Below are positions 8,340-16,470 of a stretch of 43,013 bases of DNA, piece by piece. This DNA comes from Microvirga sp. 3-52. GTDB taxonomy: Bacteria; Pseudomonadota; Alphaproteobacteria; Rhizobiales; Beijerinckiaceae. The notes under the pieces are model-generated. The model did no database searches. It worked only from the letters and a program-made list of their open reading frames with translations, and was not told where the DNA came from. Each line of letters opens with the position of its first letter. The stretch's first letter is position 1. The stretch is from NCBI RefSeq assembly GCF_018383585.1, contig NZ_JAHAMK010000027.1:27896-70908 (forward strand). Reading direction: 5' to 3'. The position numbers and the translations under genes are program-made.

Positions 8340-9731
8340 GTGGATTTCAAGGAAACAGAAACGCAATTTGCTGTTCTGGCGGAGTCTCTGCCTCAACTTG
8401 TCTGGTCATCCCGTCCCGATGGATCTGTTGATTATGTGAATCGCCGGTGGCGCGAGTTTACGGGGATTCCAGGCGATCAGTTCCTTGGAACCGGGTGGGA
8501 AGCAGCGGTTCATCCCGACGATCTTCCCCAGGTTCGAGAGCATTGGACCCGGTCCCTTGAAACCGGACAGGCCTATGAATGGGAGTACCGGGTTAAAGCC
8601 TCGACCGGGGGATACCAATGGTTTCTCAGCCGGGCCATTCCGATCCAGGATCTGTCAGGAAAAATCACCCGATGGTTCGGTACGAGCACGAACATCAACG
8701 CGCAGAAAATGGCAGAAGAAGCCCTGCGCATGCTCGAAAGCCAGTACCGGCTAGCCCTTGAGGCCGCCAATCTCGGGACTTGGCAGATCGATCTGGAAAA
8801 CAACCTGATCACCTGGGACGAGGGTTCATGTGCTCTCTACCACATTCCTCATAACGGGTTGTACAGCCTCACCCTCGAGGAAGCCTGGGCGATGATCCAT
8901 CCAGAAGATCTGGAAGGGGTCAAAGGGCGGATTGCAGCGGCCGCCGCTCCCGAATCCGATGGCAAGTACGACAGCCAGTACCGTGCCATTCTGCCTGATG
9001 GGAAGCTCCGCTGGTTCCGCTCGCACGGACAGGCGCTTTATACGAATGAGGGCGGCGTCCATCGCGTCATCAGCCTTTATGGCGTCGTCAGCGACATCAC
9101 GGAGCGCCATGCGCTGGAAGAGGGTCAGAAGCTTCTGACGCGAGAACTCAACCATCGCGTGAAGAACCTGTTCGCCATCGCCAACGGCATGGTTTCGATG
9201 ACCGCCCGGACGGCCAAAGATACCAAGGATATGGCCAATGCCCTGCGCGGGCGCCTGAGCGCCCTGTCACGGGCGCATGAACTGGTTCAGCCTGCCTCAG
9301 CGAGCGAGATGGGCGAGGGCCCCGATGTGGAATTCGCCCGGCTGATCGAAGCCGTCCTCGAGCCCTATCGACAGGCCGGCCAAAACAAGATCGCCATCGA
9401 AGGACCAAGCGTTCTCGTCGGGTCCAACACGACGACGAGCCTTGCCCTCGTCCTGCACGAATTGGCCACCAACGCCGCTAAATACGGCTGTTTGTCATGC
9501 GCGGAGGGCGAGCTTGTCATTCGGTGGGCCATCCAGGATGAGAACGTCGATTTGCTCTGGACCGAGAGTGGCGGTCCATCCATCGAGAGCCCCCCGACCT
9601 TTGAAGGGTTCGGCACCCAGCTGTCGCAGCGGAGCATCGCCGGGCAACTCGGTGGAGCTCTTGAGCGCGAGTGGAGAACGGAAGGCTTGCGCGTGCGCAT
9701 GATTCTACCGCTCAACCGCCTGAGCGCCTGA
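8340..9731 (+). CDS. PAS/PAS sensor histidine kinase of the HWE family
   Basis: A soluble 463-residue kinase with no membrane segment or signal peptide. Two PAS/PAC units (about 8-125 and 130-255) precede the kinase core. Typical PAS sequences are YVNRRWREFTGIPGDQFLG in the first and LEAANLGTWQIDLE in the second. The phospho-acceptor is His272 in RELNHRVKNLFAI. The ATPase part has HELATNAAKYG and, instead of the usual G1 box, LLWTESGGP; that W-x-E is the hallmark of HWE kinases, many of which sense light or stress in alphaproteobacteria. The start is a GTG with GGGAG 6 nt upstream. There is no response regulator beside it. cobU begins 6 nt downstream. No LOV-type Cys motif is evident, so the signal is unknown. 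Confidence 0.9.
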   Translation: MDFKETETQFAVLAESLPQLVWSSRPDGSVDYVNRRWREFTGIPGDQFLGTGWEAAVHPDDLPQVREHWTRSLETGQAYEWEYRVKASTGGYQWFLSRAIPIQDLSGKITRWFGTSTNINAQKMAEEALRMLESQYRLALEAANLGTWQIDLENNLITWDEGSCALYHIPHNGLYSLTLEEAWAMIHPEDLEGVKGRIAAAAAPESDGKYDSQYRAILPDGKLRWFRSHGQALYTNEGGVHRVISLYGVVSDITERHALEEGQKLLTRELNHRVKNLFAIANGMVSMTARTAKDTKDMANALRGRLSALSRAHELVQPASASEMGEGPDVEFARLIEAVLEPYRQAGQNKIAIEGPSVLVGSNTTTSLALVLHELATNAAKYGCLSCAEGELVIRWAIQDENVDLLWTESGGPSIESPPTFEGFGTQLSQRSIAGQLGGALEREWRTEGLRVRMILPLNRLSA

Positions 9732-9737
9732 GCGATC

Positions 9738-10283
9738 ATGACCGTCTATCGCCGCGTCCTGGTCCTGGGCGGAGCACGCTCCGGAAAAAGCCGTACCGCC
9801 CTGCAATTGGCCGAGAGCGCATCGTCCGAGCGAATCTACATCGCGACTGCCCAGGCCTTCGACGATGAGATGCGCGAGCGCATCACGCAGCACCAAGCCG
9901 AGCGCGACGGTTCCTGGCGAACAGTGGATGCTCCGCTGGATCTCGCACAAGCGGTTCAGGCGCAGACGGCTCCTGGAAAAGCCGTTCTGGTCGATTGCCT
10001 GACGCTCTGGCTCTCCAACATCGTCCTGGCCGAGCATGATCTGGCCCGTGCGGCGGGCCGGCTGGTTGAGACGGTACGGGATGCACGAGGCCCGCTCATC
10101 CTGGTCTCGAACGAGGTCGGACAGGGCATCGTGCCCTCGACACCCTTGGGGCGGAGGTTCCGGGACGAGCAGGGCCGCCTCAATCAACGGATTGCAGAGG
10201 CGTGCGATGCGGTCGTCTTCGTCGCGGCGGGCTGCCCGATCCTCCTCAAGCCGGCCCCTCCCCTGCAACTGCGGCTGGGATAG
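9738..10283 (+). CDS. cobU: Adenosylcobinamide kinase / guanylyltransferase
   Basis: A bifunctional enzyme (CobU, called CobP in aerobic producers) that phosphorylates adenosylcobinamide and transfers GMP to it in late coenzyme B12 assembly and salvage. The 181-residue length matches the family. Visible motifs are the P-loop LGGARSGKSRTALQLAE, the TAQAFDDEMRERITQHQ segment with the histidine expected to carry GMP, the Walker B-like VDCLTLWLSN and VSNEVGQGIVPS. It starts 6 nt after the HWE kinase stop codon and is probably read from the same transcript. No other cobalamin biosynthesis gene is in the window. The convergent neighbour may be a corrinoid-binding protein. Confidence 0.93.
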   Translation: MTVYRRVLVLGGARSGKSRTALQLAESASSERIYIATAQAFDDEMRERITQHQAERDGSWRTVDAPLDLAQAVQAQTAPGKAVLVDCLTLWLSNIVLAEHDLARAAGRLVETVRDARGPLILVSNEVGQGIVPSTPLGRRFRDEQGRLNQRIAEACDAVVFVAAGCPILLKPAPPLQLRLG

Positions 10284-10294
10284 GCTTGTCCCGA

Positions 10295-11152
10295 TCAGCG
10301 CACCTTGGCCCTAACCGTGTTGCTCAACATGTTGATCGCGACAGGCGTCGAGGGCCCTCCGCAGATCGTAAGCCGACGAGGCAGCGCCAGGCGCCGCTCT
10401 GGGGGTACGGCCTCTGCAAGGGCCGGGTGCGCGAAGAGCGCCGTACCGCTGTCGACCGCCCGGCTTGAAGCCGCATCGACGAGCATGAAATCCGGCGGCA
10501 CCGTGACGATGGATTCGAGGCGCGCGACCCCGCCTTGGTCTAGTCCCAAAGCCTCCTGATGCAGCCTGAAGCCCATGTGAACCAGGATCTCGCTGAGCGG
10601 TGAATGGGGGGCCAGGACCCAGCCGCCTCGTTCATAAACCAGGATGCTGCGCCTGTCTGGGACGATCCCCCTCCCCCGCTCCAGGGCCGCATCGATCCGG
10701 GTGATCAGAGCCTCGCCGCGATCTGGATGTCCCAGCCTACGGGCCAGGGCGCGAATTTGCCCACGCCCATCCTCAAGGCCCGCCCAGGGCCCGAGGGGCA
10801 GCACCTCCAGCCCCTGCCGTCGCAGAAGAGCGATCTGCTCCTGCTGGCCATAGGTGCCCGTCAGTACGAGGTCCGGCCTCTCGAACAGGATCGTTTCGGC
10901 ACTTCCGTCATTCATGGGCAGCCCGGCGACCTGATGGGCTAGAAACGAGATCGAGTCGTCCTGGGCGAGACGGCTCAAGGATAGGATCTGCCCGCGATCG
11001 GCGAGAGCCAGAAGAAGCTGATCGGTACAGAGGTTGAGAGACGCAACCCGCGACGGCCTGGGCTGGGCCTGCGCCGCCCCGGCGATGAAAGCCGCCAGGC
11101 ACGCGAGCAGAACCAACGCTGCATGGCAACCGGCGTGTCGGTGGAGCATCAT
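10295..11152 (-). CDS. Periplasmic metal-chelate/cobalamin-type ABC substrate-binding protein (BtuF-like)
   Basis: A 285-residue exported protein with a signal peptide (MMLHRHAGCHAALVLLACLA, cleavage probably after AGAAQA). It has the helical-backbone periplasmic binding fold of the BtuF/FecB/FhuD group: RVASLNLCTDQLLLALADRG, then ETILFERPDLVLTG, and a second lobe with DRRSILVYERGGWVLAP. These proteins bind vitamin B12, haem or siderophore-iron. The convergent cobU, 11 nt away, favours a corrinoid, but no permease or ATPase gene is adjacent, so the ligand stays open. I looked for a cobalamin riboswitch in front of it and saw none. Confidence 0.8.
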   Translation of the reverse strand: MMLHRHAGCHAALVLLACLAAFIAGAAQAQPRPSRVASLNLCTDQLLLALADRGQILSLSRLAQDDSISFLAHQVAGLPMNDGSAETILFERPDLVLTGTYGQQEQIALLRRQGLEVLPLGPWAGLEDGRGQIRALARRLGHPDRGEALITRIDAALERGRGIVPDRRSILVYERGGWVLAPHSPLSEILVHMGFRLHQEALGLDQGGVARLESIVTVPPDFMLVDAASSRAVDSGTALFAHPALAEAVPPERRLALPRRLTICGGPSTPVAINMLSNTVRAKVR

Positions 11153-11644
11153 AGTGCTTTCGGTCTGCGGCCCGCACTTTCTTTATCACCGGGGAATGGA
11201 ATTGGGAGAGGCAACAACCCACTCTGGGGCCCGCCCGGCATGGAATACCGCCCTCCCGAAGGATCGCTTGAGTTGATGGCGCAACCGGAGTTTCAGCTCG
11301 TCCGGACATCTTTCCGATCAAAGATCGTAGTATTACGTTGCGATACCTCAATAAAGCAGGCTATTTCCGCCTCATCAAATCGTATTATTAACCCTGCGTC
11401 ATCTCGTCGTCAGTCATAAGCGTTACAGGTTAAGAGTTTCCTTGAGAAACAAGGCCTCTTTGAAGATGAACATCTATCAATAAACAAGCGCGAATGGTCG
11501 CACCCTGGAACATAATCGAAATTTTAACGCCAAGCTGACCTATTCTGGACATATCGACCTATCACATACTTGCCCCTGTTAAACGAAGAACGACCGTGTC
11601 CCCGCCTTGTCGGAGAAGCGGTGCATTTCTGGGGGTTTATCCGT
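11153..11644. other. Intergenic region between divergent genes, AT-richer than its surroundings
   Basis: This 492-nt gap separates the BtuF-like gene (minus) from the lytic transglycosylase gene (plus). From about 11300 to 11570 it is visibly richer in A+T than the rest of the window, as expected for promoter DNA. A short hairpin GTTTC-N5-GAAAC lies at 11436-11450, overlapped by an alternative CCTTG/CAAGG pairing. I found no cobalamin riboswitch, Fur-like box or convincing small gene. A TTG-initiated in-frame extension of the downstream gene from 11570 is possible but unlikely. Confidence 0.5.
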
Positions 11645-12808
11645 ATGCAAATCGCTCTGACAGCGTCTCAGGACGCATGCCAGCAGACGGCCATTTGCCT
11701 TAAAAATGAAGCGAAGAGCGGACTCAAGGACCGTATCGTATCCCGCCAACGCTCGCGCTTGCAGGGTGGAAGAACCCTGTTGGACCTCACCAAGTGCTTC
11801 GGTTTCGGTGCTTGCCTGACGATCGCCATCGGTACGGCGGTCCACACGCGCTCCGCCTCGGCTGCCGAGGCGTGGACGCCTCTCCCGTCGGCTCTCGCTG
11901 CCAGTCAAAACGCCATCCGTGTGCCGCCCGCCCAATCGGCGATGCCGTCCACGACGTCCGCTGGGGAAGTAGCCCTGGCCGATCCGCTCGAAGCCATCGT
12001 CCCGGTCGCGCCCGTGGAGGCGTCTCCTGCCGAACTGCAGAAGCAGATCATCCTGACAATCCCTCTGTCCGATGCGTCGGCTTCGGGCGGCAGCAAGGAC
12101 GAGGAACCCGTCTCCCGCGAACTCACGGAGTTCATGGAATTCGAAGAGATGCGCGTTCCCGTCTGGATCGTCGACACGATCCTGCGGGCCTCCAAGCTGA
12201 CGGGTGCCGATCCCGTGTACATGATGGCCCTCGCGGACAAGGAATCGAGCTTCCTGCCCGGCAACAAAGCTTCGACATCCTCGGCCGTTGGCCTGTTCCA
12301 GTTCATTTCCAGTACATGGCTCGAGGCCGTGAGATCGTTCGGCCCGCTGCATGGCCTGATCGCAGAAGCGCAAGCGATCGTCGGCTCGGGTGCGAAGATC
12401 GACGTCACAGACGGAGCGATGCGCCAGCACATCCTCGGCCTGCGCCGGAACCCCTACATCTCCGCCCTCATGGCCGCTGAGATGATGAAGCGCGACAAGG
12501 CGAAGATCGAGACGAAGCTCGGGCGCAGGCTGAGCCGATCGGAGTTCTACCTGTCCCACTTCTTCGGGGTCGACAGCGCGAGCAAGTTCATCGCACTGGT
12601 GGACGACACGCCCAAGAAAAGCGCGCCCGATGCCTTCCCGGCTGCTGCAAAGTCGAACAAGTCCCTGTTCTTCACCAAGGACGGCAAGAAGAGCCGCCAG
12701 CTCAGCGTGGCCGAGGTCTACGACAGAATCGACGACATGATCGACAAGCGCCTCAATCGCTACGAGGCAGTATCGGCCCGGGCGACGGCAGACGCGTCAG
12801 CCTTCTGA
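11645..12808 (+). CDS. Lytic transglycosylase-like (SLT domain) protein
   Basis: A 387-residue protein with an SLT/lysozyme-like domain in its middle. The likely catalytic glutamate is Glu200 in MMALADKESSFLPG, followed by the family sequence SAVGLFQFISSTWLEAV. Such enzymes cleave peptidoglycan glycan strands to form 1,6-anhydromuropeptides. The N-terminus has about 45 mostly polar residues before a hydrophobic stretch (CFGFGACLTIAIGTAV) ending near ASA, which suggests an atypically late signal or anchor. A Pro/Ala-rich linker follows. I chose the ATG at 11645; a TTG at 11570 would add 25 residues. The 3' end overlaps the convergent MFS gene by 49 nt. Confidence 0.82.
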   Translation: MQIALTASQDACQQTAICLKNEAKSGLKDRIVSRQRSRLQGGRTLLDLTKCFGFGACLTIAIGTAVHTRSASAAEAWTPLPSALAASQNAIRVPPAQSAMPSTTSAGEVALADPLEAIVPVAPVEASPAELQKQIILTIPLSDASASGGSKDEEPVSRELTEFMEFEEMRVPVWIVDTILRASKLTGADPVYMMALADKESSFLPGNKASTSSAVGLFQFISSTWLEAVRSFGPLHGLIAEAQAIVGSGAKIDVTDGAMRQHILGLRRNPYISALMAAEMMKRDKAKIETKLGRRLSRSEFYLSHFFGVDSASKFIALVDDTPKKSAPDAFPAAAKSNKSLFFTKDGKKSRQLSVAEVYDRIDDMIDKRLNRYEAVSARATADASAF

Positions 12809-14088
12809 TCGGGCTCTTCCGCCTCGCGCGAATTGTTTGACGCCGGAGCCTGATCCGCAACCGTATCGATCTCCGCACGAGGTGTCAGGCCCGCCGCGGC
12901 AGAGCTGGTTGGCGCGATATCCGCAAAGCCTCCCTTGGCAGGCGAACGCTGCACCTGGAGGATCCGCATCACGATGAAGACGACGAGCCCAAGCGAGGCT
13001 ACGGCCGAGTAGATGAACAGCCCCCTCGGCCCCGTCATCTCCATCGCGGCCGCCCCGAGCAGAGGGCCGACAGTGACACCGGCGGCCCAGGAAAACAGCA
13101 AAGTACCCACGGTGGAGACGATCTGCCCCGGATCCACGATATCGCAGGCATGGGCCACGCAGACGGAATAGATGCATAGGGCCAAACCGCCCCAGGCTGC
13201 GAAGGACCAAAGGATCAGCAGGTTCGCGCCCTGCGCACTCGCCCACAGGATCAGCAGCGAAACAAGGCTTGTCCCTGCAGCCAGACCGGCAATCACATAG
13301 CGGCGATCCGCCCGGTCCGAGAGCCACCCGAGCGGCCATTGCATTGCGAGGCTGCCGGCCTGCAAGGCGAACAGAAGGGCGGCCGCCTGATCCTGGCCCA
13401 ATCCGATGCTGACGCCGAAGACGGGCGTGATCGCGATGACAGGGCCATTGACCAATCCGACCACAAAGGCCCCGACCACGGCGGACGGCGCCGCCGCGAA
13501 CAGCTTCCGAACTTCGATCCGCACCCCCTGCGGGGCGGCCGGCTCCTTCGTTGTCGTTGCGGCAATCGGGAGGAGCGAGAGCGTGATCAGCGCGCTCACC
13601 GCCATGAACAATCCATCCGTGCGGATGTCTCCGAAGCCGATGCCGAGCGGAGACAGCATCAGGGCGACCTTGGTGCAGATCATGTAGATCGACAGAATCC
13701 GCCCGCGATGGCTCGATGTGGCGCGCGCGCTGATCCATCCGTCGGTGACGGTGAAGATGCAGGCCAATGTCACGCCCGTCAGCCCACGCAGGATGATCCA
13801 CGCCAGAGTGGAATGGGCCTGGGTCATGATGAGCACCAGGACTGACACCATGGCCGCGAGGCTGGCGAAGGCCCGGATGTAGCCCACGTGACGGATGAAG
13901 CTCGGAGCCAGGAAGCAGCCCGTCGAGAAGCCCAGCCCGTAAGCCGCTGCCACAATGCCGATGGAGGCAACGGAGATCCCCTCGGCCTGCATGCGCAGAG
14001 GCATCAGCGCCTGAAGCAGGCCATTGCCGGCCTGCAGCAAGGTGGTTGCTGCCGTGATGGTCCAGATAAGAGCGAGGGAGGAGTTCAC
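12760..14088 (-). CDS. Major facilitator superfamily transporter
   Basis: A 12-helix transporter of about 442 residues. The cytoplasmic loop after helix 2 is short and the motif before helix 4 is RGLTGVTLACIFTVTDGW, like the YcaD-type MFS group. A second MFS motif A-like loop, GWLSDRADRRYVIAG, follows helix 8. The last 60 residues are a hydrophilic Ala/Glu-rich tail with no recognisable domain. I prefer the GTG at 14088, which gives a natural N-terminus (NSSLALIWTITAA); a TTG at 14121 would add 11 residues. Substrate is unknown and no regulator is adjacent. Its 3' end overlaps the lytic transglycosylase gene by 49 nt. Confidence 0.85.
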   Translation of the reverse strand: MNSSLALIWTITAATTLLQAGNGLLQALMPLRMQAEGISVASIGIVAAAYGLGFSTGCFLAPSFIRHVGYIRAFASLAAMVSVLVLIMTQAHSTLAWIILRGLTGVTLACIFTVTDGWISARATSSHRGRILSIYMICTKVALMLSPLGIGFGDIRTDGLFMAVSALITLSLLPIAATTTKEPAAPQGVRIEVRKLFAAAPSAVVGAFVVGLVNGPVIAITPVFGVSIGLGQDQAAALLFALQAGSLAMQWPLGWLSDRADRRYVIAGLAAGTSLVSLLILWASAQGANLLILWSFAAWGGLALCIYSVCVAHACDIVDPGQIVSTVGTLLFSWAAGVTVGPLLGAAAMEMTGPRGLFIYSAVASLGLVVFIVMRILQVQRSPAKGGFADIAPTSSAAAGLTPRAEIDTVADQAPASNNSREAEEPDQKADASAVARADTAS

Positions 14089-14238
14089 AATCGAATCGAT
14101 GATGCAAAGCGGCGGGCGCAAAGATCAGCAAGATAGAAAGCAGGTGCTGCCCAAGATCAAGAGTCGATCCGAATCGTGGCGATGTTCTTTAGTCGGTCCG
14201 GCATGCCTGCGCCGGGCATGCCGAGGGGCCGCCAGACC

Positions 14239-14469
14239 CTACCGGCCCGGACGGTCCTTCTGGAAGCTGGCGAAAAGATAGAAACCGTTAAACCGAACGC
14301 CTTCCATGGCGGCCTTCCGGTCGAAGCCGAGGGGGGCTTCCTGGCTCTCGATCCGCCCGCCGAATTGCCAGTGCGGCCCGACGACGAAAGAGGGAACCGA
14401 GCGTTCTTCCGGAACAGCGCAGACAAGCCCGTCCGGTTGCGTACTTTGGAACAGATTATATGAGTACAT
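14239..14469 (-). CDS. Small uncharacterised protein, 76 aa
   Basis: A 76-residue soluble protein without signal peptide or membrane helix. It begins MYSYNLFQSTQ, contains PSFVVGPHWQFGGRIES, and ends near GVRFNGFYLFASFQKDR. It is rich in aromatic and Gly residues. The start has a very good ribosome site: AGGAG 7 nt before the ATG at 14469. That, plus the protein-like composition, is why I accept it although I do not recognise a family. It lies between the MFS gene (minus) and the gamma-glutamyltranspeptidase gene (plus), with its own upstream region of about 190 nt. Function unknown. Confidence 0.6.
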   Translation of the reverse strand: MYSYNLFQSTQPDGLVCAVPEERSVPSFVVGPHWQFGGRIESQEAPLGFDRKAAMEGVRFNGFYLFASFQKDRPGR

Positions 14470-14657
14470 GTCCCTGCTCCTTTGTTCGCTTCACGAATCG
14501 CACCCTGCAGGAAAAGAGTGACAGGAGTGTGATATTGCAGCGCAGCAAAAGCAGAATTTCTTCTTTTTATCGAGTCGAGGGAAGTGGCGCAAAGGGACGA
14601 TCCTTTGTTAGGCTCCTCTTATTCCGCCGGATTCAACGACGAAGAGGGAGCACGATA

Positions 14658-16412
14658 ATGACGATCCAGAGCGCTCTGCGGCGAGGCCTTTTTGGTCTTA
14701 GCCTTCTCGCGAGCCTTCCCCTGTCTTTACCGGCTTTCGCCCAAGCTCTCGCGCCTGCTCCAGAGGCTCCTACCGGGCGCACGCTCAAGCCTTCAGGGAT
14801 GGCGACGAAAGACATGGTTGCCGCGGCCAATCCCCTGGCAGCGCAAGCAGGCCGGGAAATTCTGGCCGTTGGCGGCAGTGCCGTCGATGCGGCGATTGCC
14901 GTTCAGCTTGTTCTCAATCTCGTCGAACCCCAGAGCTCCGGCATCGGCGGCGGCGCCTTCATGGTTTTCTGGGACGGAAGGACCATGACAACGCTCGACG
15001 GGCGCGAAACGGCCCCTGCCGCAGCCAAGCCCGAACGATTTCTCGGACCTGACGGCAAGCCGGTGAAATTCTACGATGCCGTATTGGGTGGCCGCTCGGT
15101 CGGCGTGCCGGGCACACTGCGCCTCTTGGAAACCGCGCACAGGAACTGGGGCAAGCTTTCCTGGCCTCAGGTGATCGAACCGGCGGCACGTCTCGCCGAG
15201 GAAGGCTTTGCGATTTCGCCGCGCCTCAACGGCCTTCTCACGCAAGAGAAATACCTCCAGAACGATCCGGTGGCACGCGCCTACTTCTACGAGGCCGATG
15301 GCAAGCCGAAAGCGGTGGGGACCGTTCTCAAGAATCCAGCCTTCGCCAAAACCCTGCGCACCGTCGCCGACAAGGGAGCCGATGCCTTCTACACGGGCGA
15401 AATCGCGCAGGACATCGTCACGACCGTCACCGGCCATGCCATGAACCCGGGCGACATGACCCTGGACGATCTGAAGGGCTACAAGGTCCAGGAGCGTGAT
15501 GCTTTGTGCGGGAACTATCGGACCTATCGGATCTGCGGCATGGGCCCACCGAGCTCGGGGCAGGTCGCGGTGCAGCAGATCATGGGCGTTCTTGAAACGC
15601 ACGATATGGCGTCTCTCAAGCCCGGACCGGATGCGATCCACTGGATCGCCGAAGCGGGCCGCCTGGCCTATGCGGACCGGGCGCTCTTCCTGGCCGATCC
15701 CGCCTTCGTGAACGTGCCGGTCAAGGGCCTGACCGATCCCGGCTATATCAAGAGCCGTGCGGCTCTCGTCGATCCGAACAAGTCCATGGGCAAGGCGAAG
15801 CCTGGCGATCCGCCCTTCCAGAAGACCTTCCTGTGGGGCGCATCGGACGGCATCGAGTTCGGCACGAGCCACATCTCCATCGTGGATCGCAACGGCAATG
15901 CGGTCTCGATGACGACCACGATCGAGGACGGCTTCGGCTCGAGGCTGATGACGAAGAGCGGTTTCCTGCTCAACAACGAGCTGACCGATTTCTCCTTCGC
16001 GACGACGGAAGACGACAAGCCCATCGCCAACCGGGTCGAAGCCGGCAAGCGGCCGCGCTCGTCGATGGCGCCGACCATCGTGCTCGACGGCAGCGGCAAG
16101 CTTTATGCGGTCGTGGGCTCGCCGGGCGGCAGCCTGATCATCAACTACGTGGCCAAGACCCTCGTGGGCATTCTCGACTGGAAGCTCGATCCTCAGGTCG
16201 CCGCCGATCTTCCCAATGTGGGGAGCCGCAACGGCCCCACCGAGCTGGAGGCCGGAACGGAAGCGGAAGGGTGGAAAGCTGCACTGGAAGCGAAGGGCCA
16301 CGAGGTCAAGCTGATCGACCAGAATTCCGGCATTCATGCTATCGTCGTGACGCCGGCAGGACTGGTCGGCGGCGCTGACAGCCGCCGCGAAGGCGTTGCC
16401 ATTGGCAACTGA
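14658..16412 (+). CDS. ggt: Gamma-glutamyltranspeptidase
   Basis: A periplasmic enzyme that hydrolyses or transfers the gamma-glutamyl group of glutathione and related compounds. The 584-residue precursor has a signal peptide (LFGLSLLASLPLSLPAFAQA). The large-subunit signature SSGIGGGAFMVFWDG is near residue 95. Autoprocessing should occur before Thr403 in FGTSHISIVD, which becomes the N-terminal nucleophile of the small subunit. The later GSPGGSLIINYV forms part of the oxyanion site. I chose the ATG at 14658 because GAGGGAG precedes it and a signal peptide follows directly; the open frame continues upstream without a good start. It stands as a single gene. Confidence 0.95.
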   Translation: MTIQSALRRGLFGLSLLASLPLSLPAFAQALAPAPEAPTGRTLKPSGMATKDMVAAANPLAAQAGREILAVGGSAVDAAIAVQLVLNLVEPQSSGIGGGAFMVFWDGRTMTTLDGRETAPAAAKPERFLGPDGKPVKFYDAVLGGRSVGVPGTLRLLETAHRNWGKLSWPQVIEPAARLAEEGFAISPRLNGLLTQEKYLQNDPVARAYFYEADGKPKAVGTVLKNPAFAKTLRTVADKGADAFYTGEIAQDIVTTVTGHAMNPGDMTLDDLKGYKVQERDALCGNYRTYRICGMGPPSSGQVAVQQIMGVLETHDMASLKPGPDAIHWIAEAGRLAYADRALFLADPAFVNVPVKGLTDPGYIKSRAALVDPNKSMGKAKPGDPPFQKTFLWGASDGIEFGTSHISIVDRNGNAVSMTTTIEDGFGSRLMTKSGFLLNNELTDFSFATTEDDKPIANRVEAGKRPRSSMAPTIVLDGSGKLYAVVGSPGGSLIINYVAKTLVGILDWKLDPQVAADLPNVGSRNGPTELEAGTEAEGWKAALEAKGHEVKLIDQNSGIHAIVVTPAGLVGGADSRREGVAIGN

Positions 16413-16470
16413 TCTTGCCTCGGCGGTTCTGTTCCGATAGGGCCGCCCGCACCACCAAAGGGGATCGCGA

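Noticed and set aside
11153..11400. Cobalamin riboswitch before the BtuF-like gene
   Set aside because: I looked for the B12 box and the conserved core on the minus strand and did not find them; only isolated G/C-rich words are present.
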